From the NCBI RefSeq assembly GCF_001305295.1, contig NZ_LJSI01000053.1, positions 310,001 through 374,000 on the forward strand: a stretch of DNA of 64,000 nt. Direction: 5' to 3'. Shown piece after piece: positions 1 through 9,430 of the stretch. The notes beneath the pieces are model-generated. The model was not told the origin of the DNA. It ran no database searches and saw only the letters and a list, made by a program, of their open reading frames with translations. Source of the stretch: Neptunomonas antarctica. GTDB taxonomy: Bacteria; Pseudomonadota; Gammaproteobacteria; Pseudomonadales; Balneatricaceae. Position 1 is the first letter of the stretch. Each line of letters begins with the position of its first letter. The position numbers and the translations under genes are program-made.

Positions 1-1
1 T

Positions 2-307
2 TTTATTGCACGTAAAAGTTTGTGGGTACGAGCTCATGAAAGTGGTATGTTGCGTACCAAAATTGCGTTAGGTGCGCATGTCAAAAAAGGGGCGTTGCTC
101 GGATATATATATGACCCCTTTAGTGGGTCTCAGCATCCGATCTATTCTACCGTGGAAGGTGTCGTGATAGGACGTCTTGAGTTGCCGCTTGTTTATGAAG
201 GGGATGCAACGTTTCATATCGCCTGCTTTACTGACAATGTAATGGATGTAGCTGAGCAGGTAGAATCATTTAATACTAATCATACCGATGAACCTGTATC
301 TGCTTAA
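2..307 (+). CDS. Succinylglutamate desuccinylase/aspartoacylase-family protein, C-terminal part (5' end outside window)
   Basis: The reading frame is open from the left edge to the TAA at 305-307, so only the last ~100 residues are visible. They begin FIARKSLWVRAHESGMLR and continue with VKKGALLGYI and a DPF motif. This is the C-terminal beta-barrel typical of AstE/AspA-type zinc carboxypeptidase-fold enzymes, which hydrolyse N-acyl amino acids. The zinc-binding catalytic domain lies upstream of the window, so substrate and activity cannot be judged. A TTG at 20 is not a plausible start because homology continues upstream of it. The gene converges on glcB across a hairpin at 368-401. Family assignment is fairly sure; specific function is unknown. 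Confidence 0.75.
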   Translation, partial: FIARKSLWVRAHESGMLRTKIALGAHVKKGALLGYIYDPFSGSQHPIYSTVEGVVIGRLELPLVYEGDATFHIACFTDNVMDVAEQVESFNTNHTDEPVSA

Positions 308-367
308 AATCATTCGGTAAGGCTGGGAGGGAAGAATTGAGAATGGCTGGTCCCATCCGTTAGAAAT

Positions 368-401
368 AATTAAGCCAGACCTGTGCGGTGCTGGCTTAAT
401 T
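368..401. terminator. Bidirectional hairpin between the AstE-like gene and glcB
   Basis: A perfect 11-bp inverted repeat, AATTAAGCCAG (368-378) and CTGGCTTAATT (391-401), flanks a 12-base loop. The AT-rich outer stem can act as the U-tract on either strand. A second small inverted repeat, GGGTGT/ACACCC (433-451), overlaps the glcB stop. Confidence 0.6.
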
Positions 402-441
402 AATAAGCGTATACTTATTCAGATACGCTATCGGGTGTTAT

Positions 442-2619
442 TCAGACACCCTGCTTCGCTTTTATTTCTAAACGACGACGATGCAACACAGGTTCTGTAT
501 ATCCACTTGGCTGAGTGCAGCCGTCGAATACTAATTCACAGGCAGCGGCAAAGGCGATGTTGTTATCAAAGTCAGTGGCCATAGCGGAATAGGTAGGGTC
601 ACTGGCGTTCTGCTGATCGACAATCGCAGCCATACGCTTGAGGGTTTCCATTACCTGCTCTTTTGAACAGATGCCATGGTGTAACCAATTGGCCATATGC
701 TGGCTGGAAATACGCAGTGTTGCGCGATCTTCCATCAGACCGACGTTATTAATGTCAGGCACTTTAGAACACCCAACTCCCTGATCTACCCAGCGAACAA
801 CATAACCGAGCAGGCCTTGCGCGTTGTTATCCAGTTCTTGCTGAATCTCTTCAGCTGTCCAGCGTGGATTGGTTTCAACAGGTATCGTCAGGATGTCGTC
901 AAGATTAGCGCGAGGACGGCTTTTCAGCTCTTCCTGTCGGGCAAATACGTCTACTTTATGGTAATGCAGTGCATGCAGTGTTGCCGCCGTAGGAGAAGGA
1001 ACCCATGCAGTATTGGCACCTGATAAGGGATGCGCAATTTTCACTTCCAGCATATTTGCCATCTGTTCAGGAATGGCCCACATGCCTTTGCCTATCTGGG
1101 CACGGCCACTCAGGCCACACAGCAAGCCGTTATCAACGTTCCAGTCTTCATAAGCACCAATCCATTTGGCTGACTTCATGTCACCTTTACGGACCATCGG
1201 GCCGGCTTTCATTGAAGTGTGGATCTCATCACCGGTACGGTCGAGGAAACCGGTGTTGATAAACACAACACGCTCTTTGGCGGCGCGGATACATTCTTTC
1301 AGGTTGACGGTGGTACGGCGTTCTTCATCCATGATGCCCATTTTCAGGGTATAGCGCGCCAGCCCCAATGCATCTTCAACGCGGCCAAACAACTCATTGG
1401 AAAAGGCGACTTCTGCAGGGCCGTGCATTTTCGGTTTTACGATATACATGGAGCCTGTTGTGGTGTTGCGGAATTTTCCGAGTGATTTGACATCATGGAC
1501 TGAGATCAGCGAGGTGAGCATCGCATCCAGAATGCCTTCAGGGACTTCAAATCCTTCTTTATCGATGATGGCGCTGTTCGTCATCAGATGGCCAACATTA
1601 CGTACAAACATCAGGCTGCGGCCTTTAAGCGTCAGTGTGCCGCCATTGACAGATGTGTACTCGCGATCAGGATTCATTGAGCGGGTAAAGGTTTTGCCGC
1701 TTTTGGTGACTTCTTCGGTCAGGTCGCCTTTCATCAGGCCCAACCAGTTACGATAGATCACGACTTTGTCTTCAGCATCAACGGCTGCCACGGAATCTTC
1801 GCAGTCCATGATGGCCGTGAGGGCTGATTCCATGAGGATATCTTTGACGCCTGCCGCGTCACTTTTACCAATCAGACTGTTTCGATCAATCTGAACTTCA
1901 AAGTGCAGGCCGTTATTTTTCAGCAGAATACCGTCTGGGTTAGCGGCATCGCCGGTGTAACCCAGCAGTTTTTCGGGTTGCGTTAAGGTCACTTCTGAAC
2001 CGTCGCGCAAGACAACAACCAGCTGGCCATTGTGGATGCTATAACCGGCAGAATCTTTATGTGATCCATTCGACAGCGGTGCCGCTTCATCAAGAAAGTT
2101 ACGTGCAAATGCGATGGTCTTAGCGCCACGCGCTGGATTATAACTGCTACCCGCGGCTGCTCCGTCCTCGTCTGAAATAGCATCTGTTCCGTAAAGGCCA
2201 TCATAGAGGCTACCCCAGCGCGCATTGGCTGCATTCAGTGCAAACCGGGCATTCATGACCGGCACCACTAGCTGAGGCCCTGCCATGGTCGCCATTTCAG
2301 GGTCGACATCGGTGGTTTCCGCGCTAAAGTCTGGGCCTTCCGGAATCAGATAGCCGATCTCTTTCAGAAAAGTTTTGTATTCTGCGAAGTTGAATAGCTC
2401 GCCTTTATGGCTCAGATGCCACTGATCAATTTGTGTCTGAAAGTCATCACGTATCACCAACAACTCACGGTTACGGGGTGCCAGGTCATGAATAACGGCG
2501 TCCATGGCAGACCAGAACTGTTCATTGCTGATGCCAGTGCCAGGAAGAGCTTCATTGTTAATAAAATTATAAAGACCTTGGGCAACCTTTAGGCTCCCAG
2601 CCTGTACTCTTTGACTCAT
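442..2619 (-). CDS. glcB: Malate synthase G
   Basis: Condenses glyoxylate with acetyl-CoA to malate in the cytoplasm (glyoxylate bypass and glycolate use). The 725 residues match the usual length of the monomeric G isoform (about 723), not the ~530-residue A isoform. Conserved blocks seen are [16 protein letters not shown], the [17 protein letters not shown] block with the active-site Arg, [14 protein letters not shown], the [15 protein letters not shown] block, and near the C-terminus [16 protein letters not shown], where the Asp of EDR is the catalytic base in E. coli GlcB. The ATG at 2619 is preceded by a GAGG about 10 bases upstream. It is a single gene with no icl or glycolate genes beside it. 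A 12-bp palindrome at 2667-2678 lies just upstream and may be an operator. Confidence 0.97.
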   Translation of the reverse strand: MSQRVQAGSLKVAQGLYNFINNEALPGTGISNEQFWSAMDAVIHDLAPRNRELLVIRDDFQTQIDQWHLSHKGELFNFAEYKTFLKEIGYLIPEGPDFSAETTDVDPEMATMAGPQLVVPVMNARFALNAANARWGSLYDGLYGTDAISDEDGAAAGSSYNPARGAKTIAFARNFLDEAAPLSNGSHKDSAGYSIHNGQLVVVLRDGSEVTLTQPEKLLGYTGDAANPDGILLKNNGLHFEVQIDRNSLIGKSDAAGVKDILMESALTAIMDCEDSVAAVDAEDKVVIYRNWLGLMKGDLTEEVTKSGKTFTRSMNPDREYTSVNGGTLTLKGRSLMFVRNVGHLMTNSAIIDKEGFEVPEGILDAMLTSLISVHDVKSLGKFRNTTTGSMYIVKPKMHGPAEVAFSNELFGRVEDALGLARYTLKMGIMDEERRTTVNLKECIRAAKERVVFINTGFLDRTGDEIHTSMKAGPMVRKGDMKSAKWIGAYEDWNVDNGLLCGLSGRAQIGKGMWAIPEQMANMLEVKIAHPLSGANTAWVPSPTAATLHALHYHKVDVFARQEELKSRPRANLDDILTIPVETNPRWTAEEIQQELDNNAQGLLGYVVRWVDQGVGCSKVPDINNVGLMEDRATLRISSQHMANWLHHGICSKEQVMETLKRMAAIVDQQNASDPTYSAMATDFDNNIAFAAACELVFDGCTQPSGYTEPVLHRRRLEIKAKQGV

Positions 2620-2666
2620 AGTAGTAATGCCTCATTGTATATGGTCCGGCTCGATGCGAGGTAACC

Positions 2667-2678
2667 ATGACCGGTCAT
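2667..2678. promoter_or_regulatory. 12-bp palindrome upstream of glcB
   Basis: ATGACCGGTCAT is a perfect palindrome 48 bases upstream of the glcB start, in a spacer otherwise rich in A and T. It is the right size and place for a dimeric repressor site, but no regulator can be named from sequence alone. Confidence 0.3.
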
Positions 2679-2788
2679 TATTTTATATATACTTTCATTC
2701 AGCTGAATGGTGCGTTGCAAAATACATTAAAAAAGGCCGTCTTGTCGCCCCTCGCACGCCTAAAGTATGAGGGTTATAAACGGAAGCA

Positions 2789-3202
2789 TTAGTTTTCCAA
2801 CTGAATCCGGATCTCGGCAGGCAGCGCAACTGATTTCCCTGTGTGATGATCCATCCAGACTACTTTTGAATAGCCATTACTGACTGGATTTAACGTATCT
2901 GAAGCACTGTAGATTTCATAGCGGGTCATAAAACTGGAACGGCCAGGTTCACTGACAAAGCAGTCAATACGTAATGTGTCGGGATATACTACAGGGCGCA
3001 TAAACGTACAACCCGTATTAATAATAACGGGATCAATTCCATTACCGTTCATTGTGGCGCCCATTTTAGCCAGTAACTGTACCCTGGCTTCCTCCATGTA
3101 GCGCATATACATGGCATTATTGACGTGGCCATAGGCATCCATATCACCCCAGCGGACAGGGATTTCACAGCTAAAAATTAATTTTCCGGTATCGGTACTC
3201 AT
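2789..3202 (-). CDS. Acyl-CoA thioesterase, 4HBT hotdog family (YbgC/FadM-like)
   Basis: Predicted to hydrolyse acyl-CoA thioesters to free acid and CoA. The 137-residue protein is the normal size for a single hotdog domain. The N-terminal motif VRWGDMDAYGHVNNAMYM contains the Asp and the His-Val-Asn signature of the 4-hydroxybenzoyl-CoA thioesterase family (about residues 16-34), followed by the helix YMEEARVQLL. The start ATG at 3202 has CAGGAC 5-10 bases upstream. It lies alone between glcB and the mechanosensitive channel, all on the minus strand but with sizeable spacers. Acyl-chain preference cannot be inferred. Confidence 0.88.
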   Translation of the reverse strand: MSTDTGKLIFSCEIPVRWGDMDAYGHVNNAMYMRYMEEARVQLLAKMGATMNGNGIDPVIINTGCTFMRPVVYPDTLRIDCFVSEPGRSSFMTRYEIYSASDTLNPVSNGYSKVVWMDHHTGKSVALPAEIRIQLEN

Positions 3203-3258
3203 GTTTGTGTCCTGATATTATTCTGATGTTTGCACAAGATAAGGGAGTTTACTTATTT

Positions 3259-3292
3259 TGTGAAGAGTCTGCACGTGTGTGGGCTCTTCACA
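3259..3292. terminator. Inverted repeat downstream of the mechanosensitive channel gene
   Basis: TGTGAAGAG (3259-3267) and CTCTTCACA (3284-3292) form a 9-bp stem with a 16-base loop between the channel gene and the thioesterase gene. There is no clear U-tract, so it may be a weak terminator or an operator. Confidence 0.3.
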
Positions 3293-3328
3293 TGCTGAAG
3301 GCTCCGTACTTGTGAATATCATGCCGTA

Positions 3329-6300
3329 TCAGGTTTTTGGGCTTCTGTGTAAGTGTACATCCAACTGTGGGAATGCAATTTCGATGTTATGCGCCTTAAA
3401 GGTATCATCAATTAACAGGTTAATATCATGAGCAACCGGTAGACGGTCCGCCATTGTACTGACGAATAAACGTAGTTCAAGATCCAGTGAGCTGGCTCCA
3501 AAAGTGGTGAAGTATGCGGAAGGTTCAGGGTCTTTGAGTACGTTGGGATGCTGTTTGGCAGCGTCGAGTAATAGCTTATGAGCGAGACGCGTATCGGAAC
3601 CATAAGCGACTCCTATTTTTATGACAAGACGGGTAATAGGATCAGTTAAAGACCAGTTAATTAATTGATCGGTGACGAAGCTCTTGTTGGGAATGATGAT
3701 CTCTTTACGGTCCCAATCAGTAATTGTTGTGGCTCGTATTTGGATACGCGTTACTGTACCGGAAAAGCCACCAATGGTTATAGTATCGCCAATTCTTATC
3801 GGTTTTTCGAAAAGAATAATCAGGCCTGATACAAAGTTGGCAACAATTTCCTGCAAACCAAAACCAAGACCCACACCCATGGCCGCAATGAGCCATTGTA
3901 GTTTGGACCACTCCAGTCCCAGTTGGGAGGTGCCTGCCAATATACTGATGACAATCAGAATGTATTTGGTAATGGTAGTGACGGCATAGGTCGTACCCGG
4001 CGACAGTGTCATATGGCGTAAGACCAGTAACTCTAATAAACCGGGTAAGTTATAGGCCGCTAAGATACACAGAGTAATTAATGCGCTGCTAAACAGAATG
4101 TTTTTCAGCGTTATCGACTCGGAAATAATGCCGGCTGATGTTGTGACATCGTGGCTCCATAAAACCACATTATCCAAGATGTCCAGTGTCGGTAGCGCAT
4201 TTTTTAATAACATCCAGAGTAAAGTAACCAAGAGAATAACAGTGGTTGTTTTAAGTAGAATACGCGCCTGATCCGAGATGGATTGCAGGTTGATGTAGTT
4301 TTCTTCTAGTGGCGGTACGTCTTCATTTTTCTCGCGCGCTTCCAAAATTTCATTACGGCGGGCCTTTGCACGCTCAAAGGCTAAATACCTTTCTTCGATT
4401 AATAACCAGCGGTTACCGAGTTTGAAGAAGATAAAGGTTGTGTACAAAATGCCTGTAAGAACCAGTAGCAACAGCATAATAATAGAGCCGGTGTAGACGT
4501 ATCCGAGCAGAGCGGCACCAATAATAACGAGGTGAATACCAACCAATCCAGTCAGCCAGAGTTGAGAACGCTGCCACCAATGTTGGCTGTCGATTATCAG
4601 GTCAATGTGCGGTGCGACCTTCCTTAATGCGGCCCAAAAAAGTGTCACAAGAATAGCGAGTGCCAGAAAGATTAAGCGACCAAGGCCTGATCTCAATGCA
4701 GTAGAATCGGACTGATCAATGAACAGTAATAATATGATTAACGGGAGACTCAGCCAGAACAATGGGTGCAATAGTTTACGAAGTTTATTGCATAATTTTT
4801 CCGGAACAGAAAAATGTCCTTGTAATAACCCGTTTGAACTACGGTTCCAAATGCACAACGTTAAATAGGTCCACGATAGTGATGCTATGGTAAAGGCTAT
4901 CATCGGTAGAGATTCTGGACTCCATGCCTCAGGATTCATCACGTTTCGCGTGAAAATCATGATGGCTGCAGGAACGGGTACTGTGATGAGCGCTGGCATC
5001 ACAAATAAGCCAAAGGTGTGACTGAAACGGTCGTGGATAACGTTCCCGACTTGTTGTGTCCAGATTTCTGCATTTTTTGAATAGCGCTTATATGTCACAA
5101 ACGATAGTACTATCAATAATAATAAGGCAGCGACTTTAGGTACCCAGAGATTAGCAGGTTGCCAGAAAGGAACATTATTATTAGGTTTTAACAGCGCAGC
5201 GAGAGGCTTGATTCCTTGAATGATTTCAGTAAACCACTGTCCTGATACGGGTAAAATGCTGGGAATCCAGAGCAGGTGTTGTGATATTAATTCCCGCCCT
5301 AAATTTATCTGTTTATTAACCTGTTCCTGAATAGAAAGGAGCTGAGATAGCTCGTTAATACTTTGGTTGCTGGCATCTCTGATACGGGCAGAAAGGTTTT
5401 GTTTGTCTTCACGTAACTGTTTTAATTGGGATGCTTCATGTTCGCTAAGAGATGATTCGTTATTTTCGGCATTATTTTCGGCATTAAATAATGAGCGGGT
5501 AATTTCCAGATTCAAAAGGCGTAACCGGTTAATGTTTTTGCGGGTTTCACTGGTCGATACTGGTTGGGATAAGCGTTGTGTGAATTTGCGTAATTCAACC
5601 CCTAAAGGCTGTGTGCTGAGCTCTAGTTGTTGTTGGACAGCAATATAGCTTTGACTCACAATTGCTAATTGAGCATCTAGCAGGCGACGTTGTTTCAGCG
5701 CTTTTTCACTGGTAGCGATGACTGTACGCAAAGTATCACTCAGTCTCTGAGTCTCCACAGCCAGGCTGCTGATAAGCGGATTTTGTGCGGCATCGATATT
5801 ATCAGAGGTCAGTGTTTGTAAGGTTTGTTCTGTTTCAGCACGGCGCTGCGTTTGTATTGTATCTTGCAGGGTATTGATGTAATCCTGCTTTTGATTCAAA
5901 TCACGGTTGATTTTTTCCATGCTGAAACGATTCAGATCATTCTGACCAGGGAGGCTGAGTACCTCTAATTCTAACGCCTGGTTTTTTGCAGCGCGCAGTG
6001 CAAATTGAGCATCAAGCCACTCGTTATCCGTTTGGTTGTCAGGTGTTGCCGTTGCTTGCTTGAGTGATATCAGCTGCTCACGAAGAGAACTTAACTTCTG
6101 ATCACTTTGGTTGATCTGCTTTTGCAGTTGTTCTTTAGCTTGCTCAATTTCAAGATACTCAGCTTTGCCGAGTGTTAACATCTGCTCCAATTCTGGAACC
6201 GTCTTTTGTTGTAATGCCTCAGAGTCAATAATACTGAGTTCAGTTTGCAGACTGTCCTTTAAGCGCTTCAGCACCTCAGGTTGATTTTTAAGCATTGCCT

Positions 6301-6520
6301 TGAGTTGTGTGGCCTTCGTTTCTAATTGAACGGCTTCTTTATAGGTGAAAAGAATTTGTTGATAGGTTTCTTTTCGTTGCATTGATGCCGGGTTATTTTC
6401 ATCGACGGACAGTTGATCCAGCCGTTGTTGATAAAGGCTGACGGATTCTTGGTTTGACGCGAGCGTGAGTGGGCTGATGCAGAGAAAAATTAGAAACACA
6501 AAGCGACTAATATGTGCCAT
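3329..6520 (-). CDS. Mechanosensitive channel of the MscK/MscM (KefA/YjeP) type
   Basis: A stretch-activated channel that releases osmolytes on hypo-osmotic shock, in the inner membrane with a large periplasmic N-terminal part. The 1063 residues compare with about 1107-1120 for E. coli MscM and MscK. There is a signal peptide (residues 1-22, cleaved near LTLASN), a long Gln/Glu-rich coiled-coil region (about 23-420), then roughly ten membrane segments from about 470. The MscS-like pore and beta domains follow at about 840-1060, with MGVGLGFGLQEIVANFVSGL (pore-lining TM3) and RIGDTITIGGFSGTV. The C-terminal alpha/beta domain reaches the end. It is transcribed alone, divergent from the hydrolase at 6660. 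MscM is the closer model because of the length and the coiled-coil N-terminus. Confidence 0.92.
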   Translation of the reverse strand: MAHISRFVFLIFLCISPLTLASNQESVSLYQQRLDQLSVDENNPASMQRKETYQQILFTYKEAVQLETKATQLKAMLKNQPEVLKRLKDSLQTELSIIDSEALQQKTVPELEQMLTLGKAEYLEIEQAKEQLQKQINQSDQKLSSLREQLISLKQATATPDNQTDNEWLDAQFALRAAKNQALELEVLSLPGQNDLNRFSMEKINRDLNQKQDYINTLQDTIQTQRRAETEQTLQTLTSDNIDAAQNPLISSLAVETQRLSDTLRTVIATSEKALKQRRLLDAQLAIVSQSYIAVQQQLELSTQPLGVELRKFTQRLSQPVSTSETRKNINRLRLLNLEITRSLFNAENNAENNESSLSEHEASQLKQLREDKQNLSARIRDASNQSINELSQLLSIQEQVNKQINLGRELISQHLLWIPSILPVSGQWFTEIIQGIKPLAALLKPNNNVPFWQPANLWVPKVAALLLLIVLSFVTYKRYSKNAEIWTQQVGNVIHDRFSHTFGLFVMPALITVPVPAAIMIFTRNVMNPEAWSPESLPMIAFTIASLSWTYLTLCIWNRSSNGLLQGHFSVPEKLCNKLRKLLHPLFWLSLPLIILLLFIDQSDSTALRSGLGRLIFLALAILVTLFWAALRKVAPHIDLIIDSQHWWQRSQLWLTGLVGIHLVIIGAALLGYVYTGSIIMLLLLVLTGILYTTFIFFKLGNRWLLIEERYLAFERAKARRNEILEAREKNEDVPPLEENYINLQSISDQARILLKTTTVILLVTLLWMLLKNALPTLDILDNVVLWSHDVTTSAGIISESITLKNILFSSALITLCILAAYNLPGLLELLVLRHMTLSPGTTYAVTTITKYILIVISILAGTSQLGLEWSKLQWLIAAMGVGLGFGLQEIVANFVSGLIILFEKPIRIGDTITIGGFSGTVTRIQIRATTITDWDRKEIIIPNKSFVTDQLINWSLTDPITRLVIKIGVAYGSDTRLAHKLLLDAAKQHPNVLKDPEPSAYFTTFGASSLDLELRLFVSTMADRLPVAHDINLLIDDTFKAHNIEIAFPQLDVHLHRSPKT

Positions 6521-6587
6521 ACAGATCCAGAGAATTGATAACGTGATGATGATCGATTATAAACAGTAGTTGTTCTGACGTAATAAC

Positions 6588-6626
6588 ATTTAAAGCTAAT
6601 AGCTTTAAATTAACTAATAGCTATTA
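6588..6626. promoter_or_regulatory. Two adjacent palindromes sharing CTAATAGCT in a divergent spacer
   Basis: ATTTAAAGCT/AGCTTTAAAT (6588-6597 and 6601-6610) is a perfect 10-bp inverted repeat with a 3-base centre. TAATAGCTATTA (6615-6626) is a second perfect palindrome. Both contain CTAATAGCT, 18 bases apart (6596-6604 and 6614-6622). The pair sits between the divergent mechanosensitive channel and hydrolase genes, which suits paired operators. The binding protein is unknown. Confidence 0.4.
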
Positions 6627-6659
6627 AATAAACTAGTCCCATTACTTAAGGGTCGCGCT

Positions 6660-7616
6660 ATGCAAGGCTTCAATGCCGCCGCACTTCGTCATTCACTGAA
6701 GACGTTTCGACAGGGTGATTTTTTCGAGCCGGATGCTGCCTGGCTGTCATATTTTACACTCTACAATCTTGCGCCGTTAAGGGCTCGATATCAACTGAGT
6801 CTTGGCATTGTAACGTGCGGGACATTTGAGTTGGTGGTGCAGCATTATACTCAGAAGGGGAGCAGTCGGGGGCGCAGTAAGGGCAACATAGTATTGGTTC
6901 ATGGTTATATGGATCATGTCGGCTTGTATAGCAAATTGATAGGTTATTTGCTGGAGCAGGGGTGGGATGTGCTTTGTTATGATTTACCCGGTCATGGTTT
7001 GTCTTCAGGTGACAGTTACGCGATTGACCACTTTTCACAGTATGCCGAACAGCTAGAGCATATTTTGCATTATCAGGTATTGGACGGACCCTGTGTGTTG
7101 ATAGGACAAAGTACGGGAGGGTCGATTGTTATGGCGCATCAGTACTTATTTGGGGATGGCGAAAATAAGGTGAATTATCGTATCTTGCTCGCGCCTTTAA
7201 TTCGTCCTGCACAATATGAACTGATTCGATTCAAGTATTTTATACTGCGTTTTTTCTTAAAGAGGGTGCGCCGTATTCACTCGACTAATTCACATGATAC
7301 TGATTTTATCCGCTTTGTCCGTTTTCAGGATCCCCTACAAGATAAATGGGTGGCAGTTAACTGGATTGGCGCCATGCTGGAGTGGGTCGAGTTGATAGAG
7401 AGCGGGCCGTGTAAGGATGGACCTATTACAGTCATTCAGGGAACGGATGATAAAACCGTAGATGGGCAGCATAACGTGCAGGTATTACGGCAATTATATT
7501 CTGAAATTGATGTGTTATTGGTAGACGGTGGCCGTCATCATTTAGCGAATGAGGGGCTCGTATGGCGTGAGCAGGTTTTTAGTAAAATACAGAATGTGTT
7601 AAAGCAGATATCATAA
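6660..7616 (+). CDS. Alpha/beta hydrolase (serine aminopeptidase S33/monoacylglycerol lipase-like)
   Basis: A probable cytoplasmic esterase or lipase of 318 residues. The fold is shown by the oxyanion strand IVLVHGYMDHVGLYSKL (about residue 80), YDLPGHGLSSG, and the nucleophile elbow GQSTGG (G-x-S-x-G, about residue 158). The later Asp in IQGTDDKTVD and the His in GGRHHLANE complete the triad. No signal peptide is seen. It is transcribed alone, with a strong terminator immediately after its stop (7621-7642) facing serA. Substrate is not predictable; lysophospholipase or monoglyceride lipase activity is plausible from the lid-region pattern, but this is inference. Confidence 0.85.
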   Translation: MQGFNAAALRHSLKTFRQGDFFEPDAAWLSYFTLYNLAPLRARYQLSLGIVTCGTFELVVQHYTQKGSSRGRSKGNIVLVHGYMDHVGLYSKLIGYLLEQGWDVLCYDLPGHGLSSGDSYAIDHFSQYAEQLEHILHYQVLDGPCVLIGQSTGGSIVMAHQYLFGDGENKVNYRILLAPLIRPAQYELIRFKYFILRFFLKRVRRIHSTNSHDTDFIRFVRFQDPLQDKWVAVNWIGAMLEWVELIESGPCKDGPITVIQGTDDKTVDGQHNVQVLRQLYSEIDVLLVDGGRHHLANEGLVWREQVFSKIQNVLKQIS

Positions 7617-7620
7617 AAAA

Positions 7621-7642
7621 GGCAGTTTCATCAGAAACTGCC
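7621..7642. terminator. Rho-independent terminator between convergent hydrolase and serA
   Basis: GGCAGTTTC-ATCA-GAAACTGCC, a perfect 9-bp stem with a 4-base loop, is preceded by a run of A (7615-7620) and followed by TTTT. It can therefore terminate both converging genes. Confidence 0.9.
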
Positions 7643-7673
7643 TTTTATGGTCCTTAAGTCTTTTTAGGATCCA

Positions 7674-8906
7674 TTAAAACAAGCGACGGCAACGAATTGT
7701 GCCTTCAATATCCGACATTTTATGCAAGGCAACCACGGAGCAGTCAGCATCTACGTCGATAACTACATAACCGACCTTGTCATTGGTTTGCAGGTACTGA
7801 CCAGAAATGTTGATATTGTTCTCTGAAAGAATACGGTTGATGTTAGACAGTACGCCAGGGATATTATGGTGAACATGTAATATCCGGTGGGTATTTGGGT
7901 GTTCTGGTAATGCTACTTCAGGGAAGTTTACAGAGGTGATAGACGAACCATTATCACTGTATTTCACCAGTTTTTCTGCTACTTCATAGCCAATGTTTTT
8001 CTGTGCTTCCATCGTGGAACCACCGACATGTGGTGTGAGAATAACATTGTCGAACTCACGTAATGGTGAAATAAACTCATCATTATTAGAGCGCGGTTCA
8101 ACGGGGAATACGTCGATAGCTGCACCGTTGAGTTTGCCTGCACGTAATGCATCACACAGATCATCGATGACAACAACCGTACCGCGCGCCGCATTGATGA
8201 AGATTGAACCATCTTTCATTTGCTCAAACTGTGCAGCACCCATCATATCTTTGGTCGATGCGGTCTCTGGTACGTGCAGAGAGATAATGTCGCAGGTACG
8301 CAGCAGCTCGTTGAGGTTTGCTGTTTGTTTCGCATTACCCAGTGTTAATTTATTTACGACGTCATGGAAGTAAACATCCATACCGAGGCCTTCAGCTAAT
8401 ACACTCAGTTGTGAACCGATACTGCCGTAACCGACGATACCCAGTTTTTTACCGCGGATTTCGTAAGAATTGGTGGCCGATTTCTGCCAGATGCCACGGT
8501 GTGCTTTAGCACTTTTTTCAGCCACGCCGCGTAGCAGAATAATCGCTTCGGCTAAGACCAGTTCAGCAACAGAACGGGTGTTCGAATAAGGTGCGTTAAA
8601 TACAGCTACGCCCTGACGGGTAGCTGCTGCCAGATCAACTTGATTGGTGCCGATACAAAAACACCCTACGGCAACCAGTTTTTCTGCCGCTTCAAATACT
8701 TTTTCAGTTAGCTGTGTGCGTGAGCGCAGGCCAATAAAGTGAACGTCAGCGACACGCTCCAATAATTCCTCTTCCGGTAAAGAGCCGGTGTGAAATTCAA
8801 TGTTGGTGTAGCCTTGAGAATTAAGCGTGTCGATAGCGGACTGATGTACGCCTTCCAACAACAGAATTTTGATTTTGCTTTTATCCAGTGACGTAGCTTT
8901 GCTCAT
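7674..8906 (-). CDS. serA: D-3-phosphoglycerate dehydrogenase
   Basis: First step of serine synthesis: oxidises 3-phosphoglycerate to 3-phosphohydroxypyruvate with NAD+, in the cytoplasm. The frame is open further upstream (to 9035), but the ATG at 8906 (MSKATSLDKSKIK) gives 410 residues, exactly the E. coli length. The Rossmann motif GIVGYGSIGSQLSVLAE is present, with the catalytic Arg in INAARGTVVV, Glu in DVFPVEP and His in LTPHVGGST. A C-terminal ACT domain (about 338-410, HVHHNIPGVLSNIN) should give serine feedback inhibition. The gene is transcribed alone and convergent with the hydrolase. Confidence 0.97.
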   Translation of the reverse strand: MSKATSLDKSKIKILLLEGVHQSAIDTLNSQGYTNIEFHTGSLPEEELLERVADVHFIGLRSRTQLTEKVFEAAEKLVAVGCFCIGTNQVDLAAATRQGVAVFNAPYSNTRSVAELVLAEAIILLRGVAEKSAKAHRGIWQKSATNSYEIRGKKLGIVGYGSIGSQLSVLAEGLGMDVYFHDVVNKLTLGNAKQTANLNELLRTCDIISLHVPETASTKDMMGAAQFEQMKDGSIFINAARGTVVVIDDLCDALRAGKLNGAAIDVFPVEPRSNNDEFISPLREFDNVILTPHVGGSTMEAQKNIGYEVAEKLVKYSDNGSSITSVNFPEVALPEHPNTHRILHVHHNIPGVLSNINRILSENNINISGQYLQTNDKVGYVVIDVDADCSVVALHKMSDIEGTIRCRRLF

Positions 8907-9051
8907 CTTCTGCAACTCTTTGTAGTGGTCAGAAAAAATGTCGATTATCTCGACTGCGTGAAAGGGCGCTATATTATCACAGAGACAGATGAAAGTGATT
9001 GTGCCAAAAGAGTGATTTACAGGAAAAAAATTCAACTTAAGGTGAGTCAGT

Positions 9052-9082
9052 TTGCTGCACAGTTATGCACCCTGTGCAGCAA
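9052..9082. terminator. Hairpin downstream of ppnP
   Basis: TTGCTGCACAG (9052-9062) and CTGTGCAGCAA (9072-9082) form an 11-bp perfect stem around a 9-base loop, in the spacer between ppnP and serA. It lacks a clean U-tract. A second imperfect stem (GTTAGCT/AGCTAAC, 9094-9123) overlaps the ppnP stop codon. Confidence 0.5.
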
Positions 9083-9118
9083 GAGGTTGCTAAGTTAGCT
9101 ATATGAGTAACATATGAG

Positions 9119-9400
9119 CTAACTATAGATGCAAAGATAAGCTGTGGTCTGTGCAACGTTAAGCTGGAACTTCTGGTTCGCATCGACATTAAATTCAGTG
9201 CCTGCAGGAAAGCTGACGTATTCAGCAGCACCTGGCAGTTTAACAATCAATTCACCGCTCACAACTTTCATCAGTTCTTTCTGGCTAGTGCCAAATTCAT
9301 ATTCACCGGGTGCCATTACGCCCGCAGTGACCTGACCTTCACTGTTTTCAAAACCGATCGATTTTACTTTTCCGGAAAAATATTCATTTACGTTCAGCAT
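9119..9400 (-). CDS. ppnP: Pyrimidine/purine nucleoside phosphorylase (DUF1255 cupin)
   Basis: Small cytoplasmic cupin that phosphorolyses several nucleosides to free base and ribose-1-phosphate, in nucleoside salvage. The 93 residues match the usual 93-95. It begins [17 protein letters not shown] and carries the family pattern [20 protein letters not shown] and FPAGTEFNV. The C-terminus TAYLCIYS also fits the YaiE family. The gene is flanked by serA and a LysR regulator on the same strand, but each spacer contains inverted repeats, so it is probably its own unit. Confidence 0.93.
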   Translation of the reverse strand: MLNVNEYFSGKVKSIGFENSEGQVTAGVMAPGEYEFGTSQKELMKVVSGELIVKLPGAAEYVSFPAGTEFNVDANQKFQLNVAQTTAYLCIYS

Positions 9401-9430
9401 AAGGCTCTCTCCAATTGTATGAGCGCCGCA

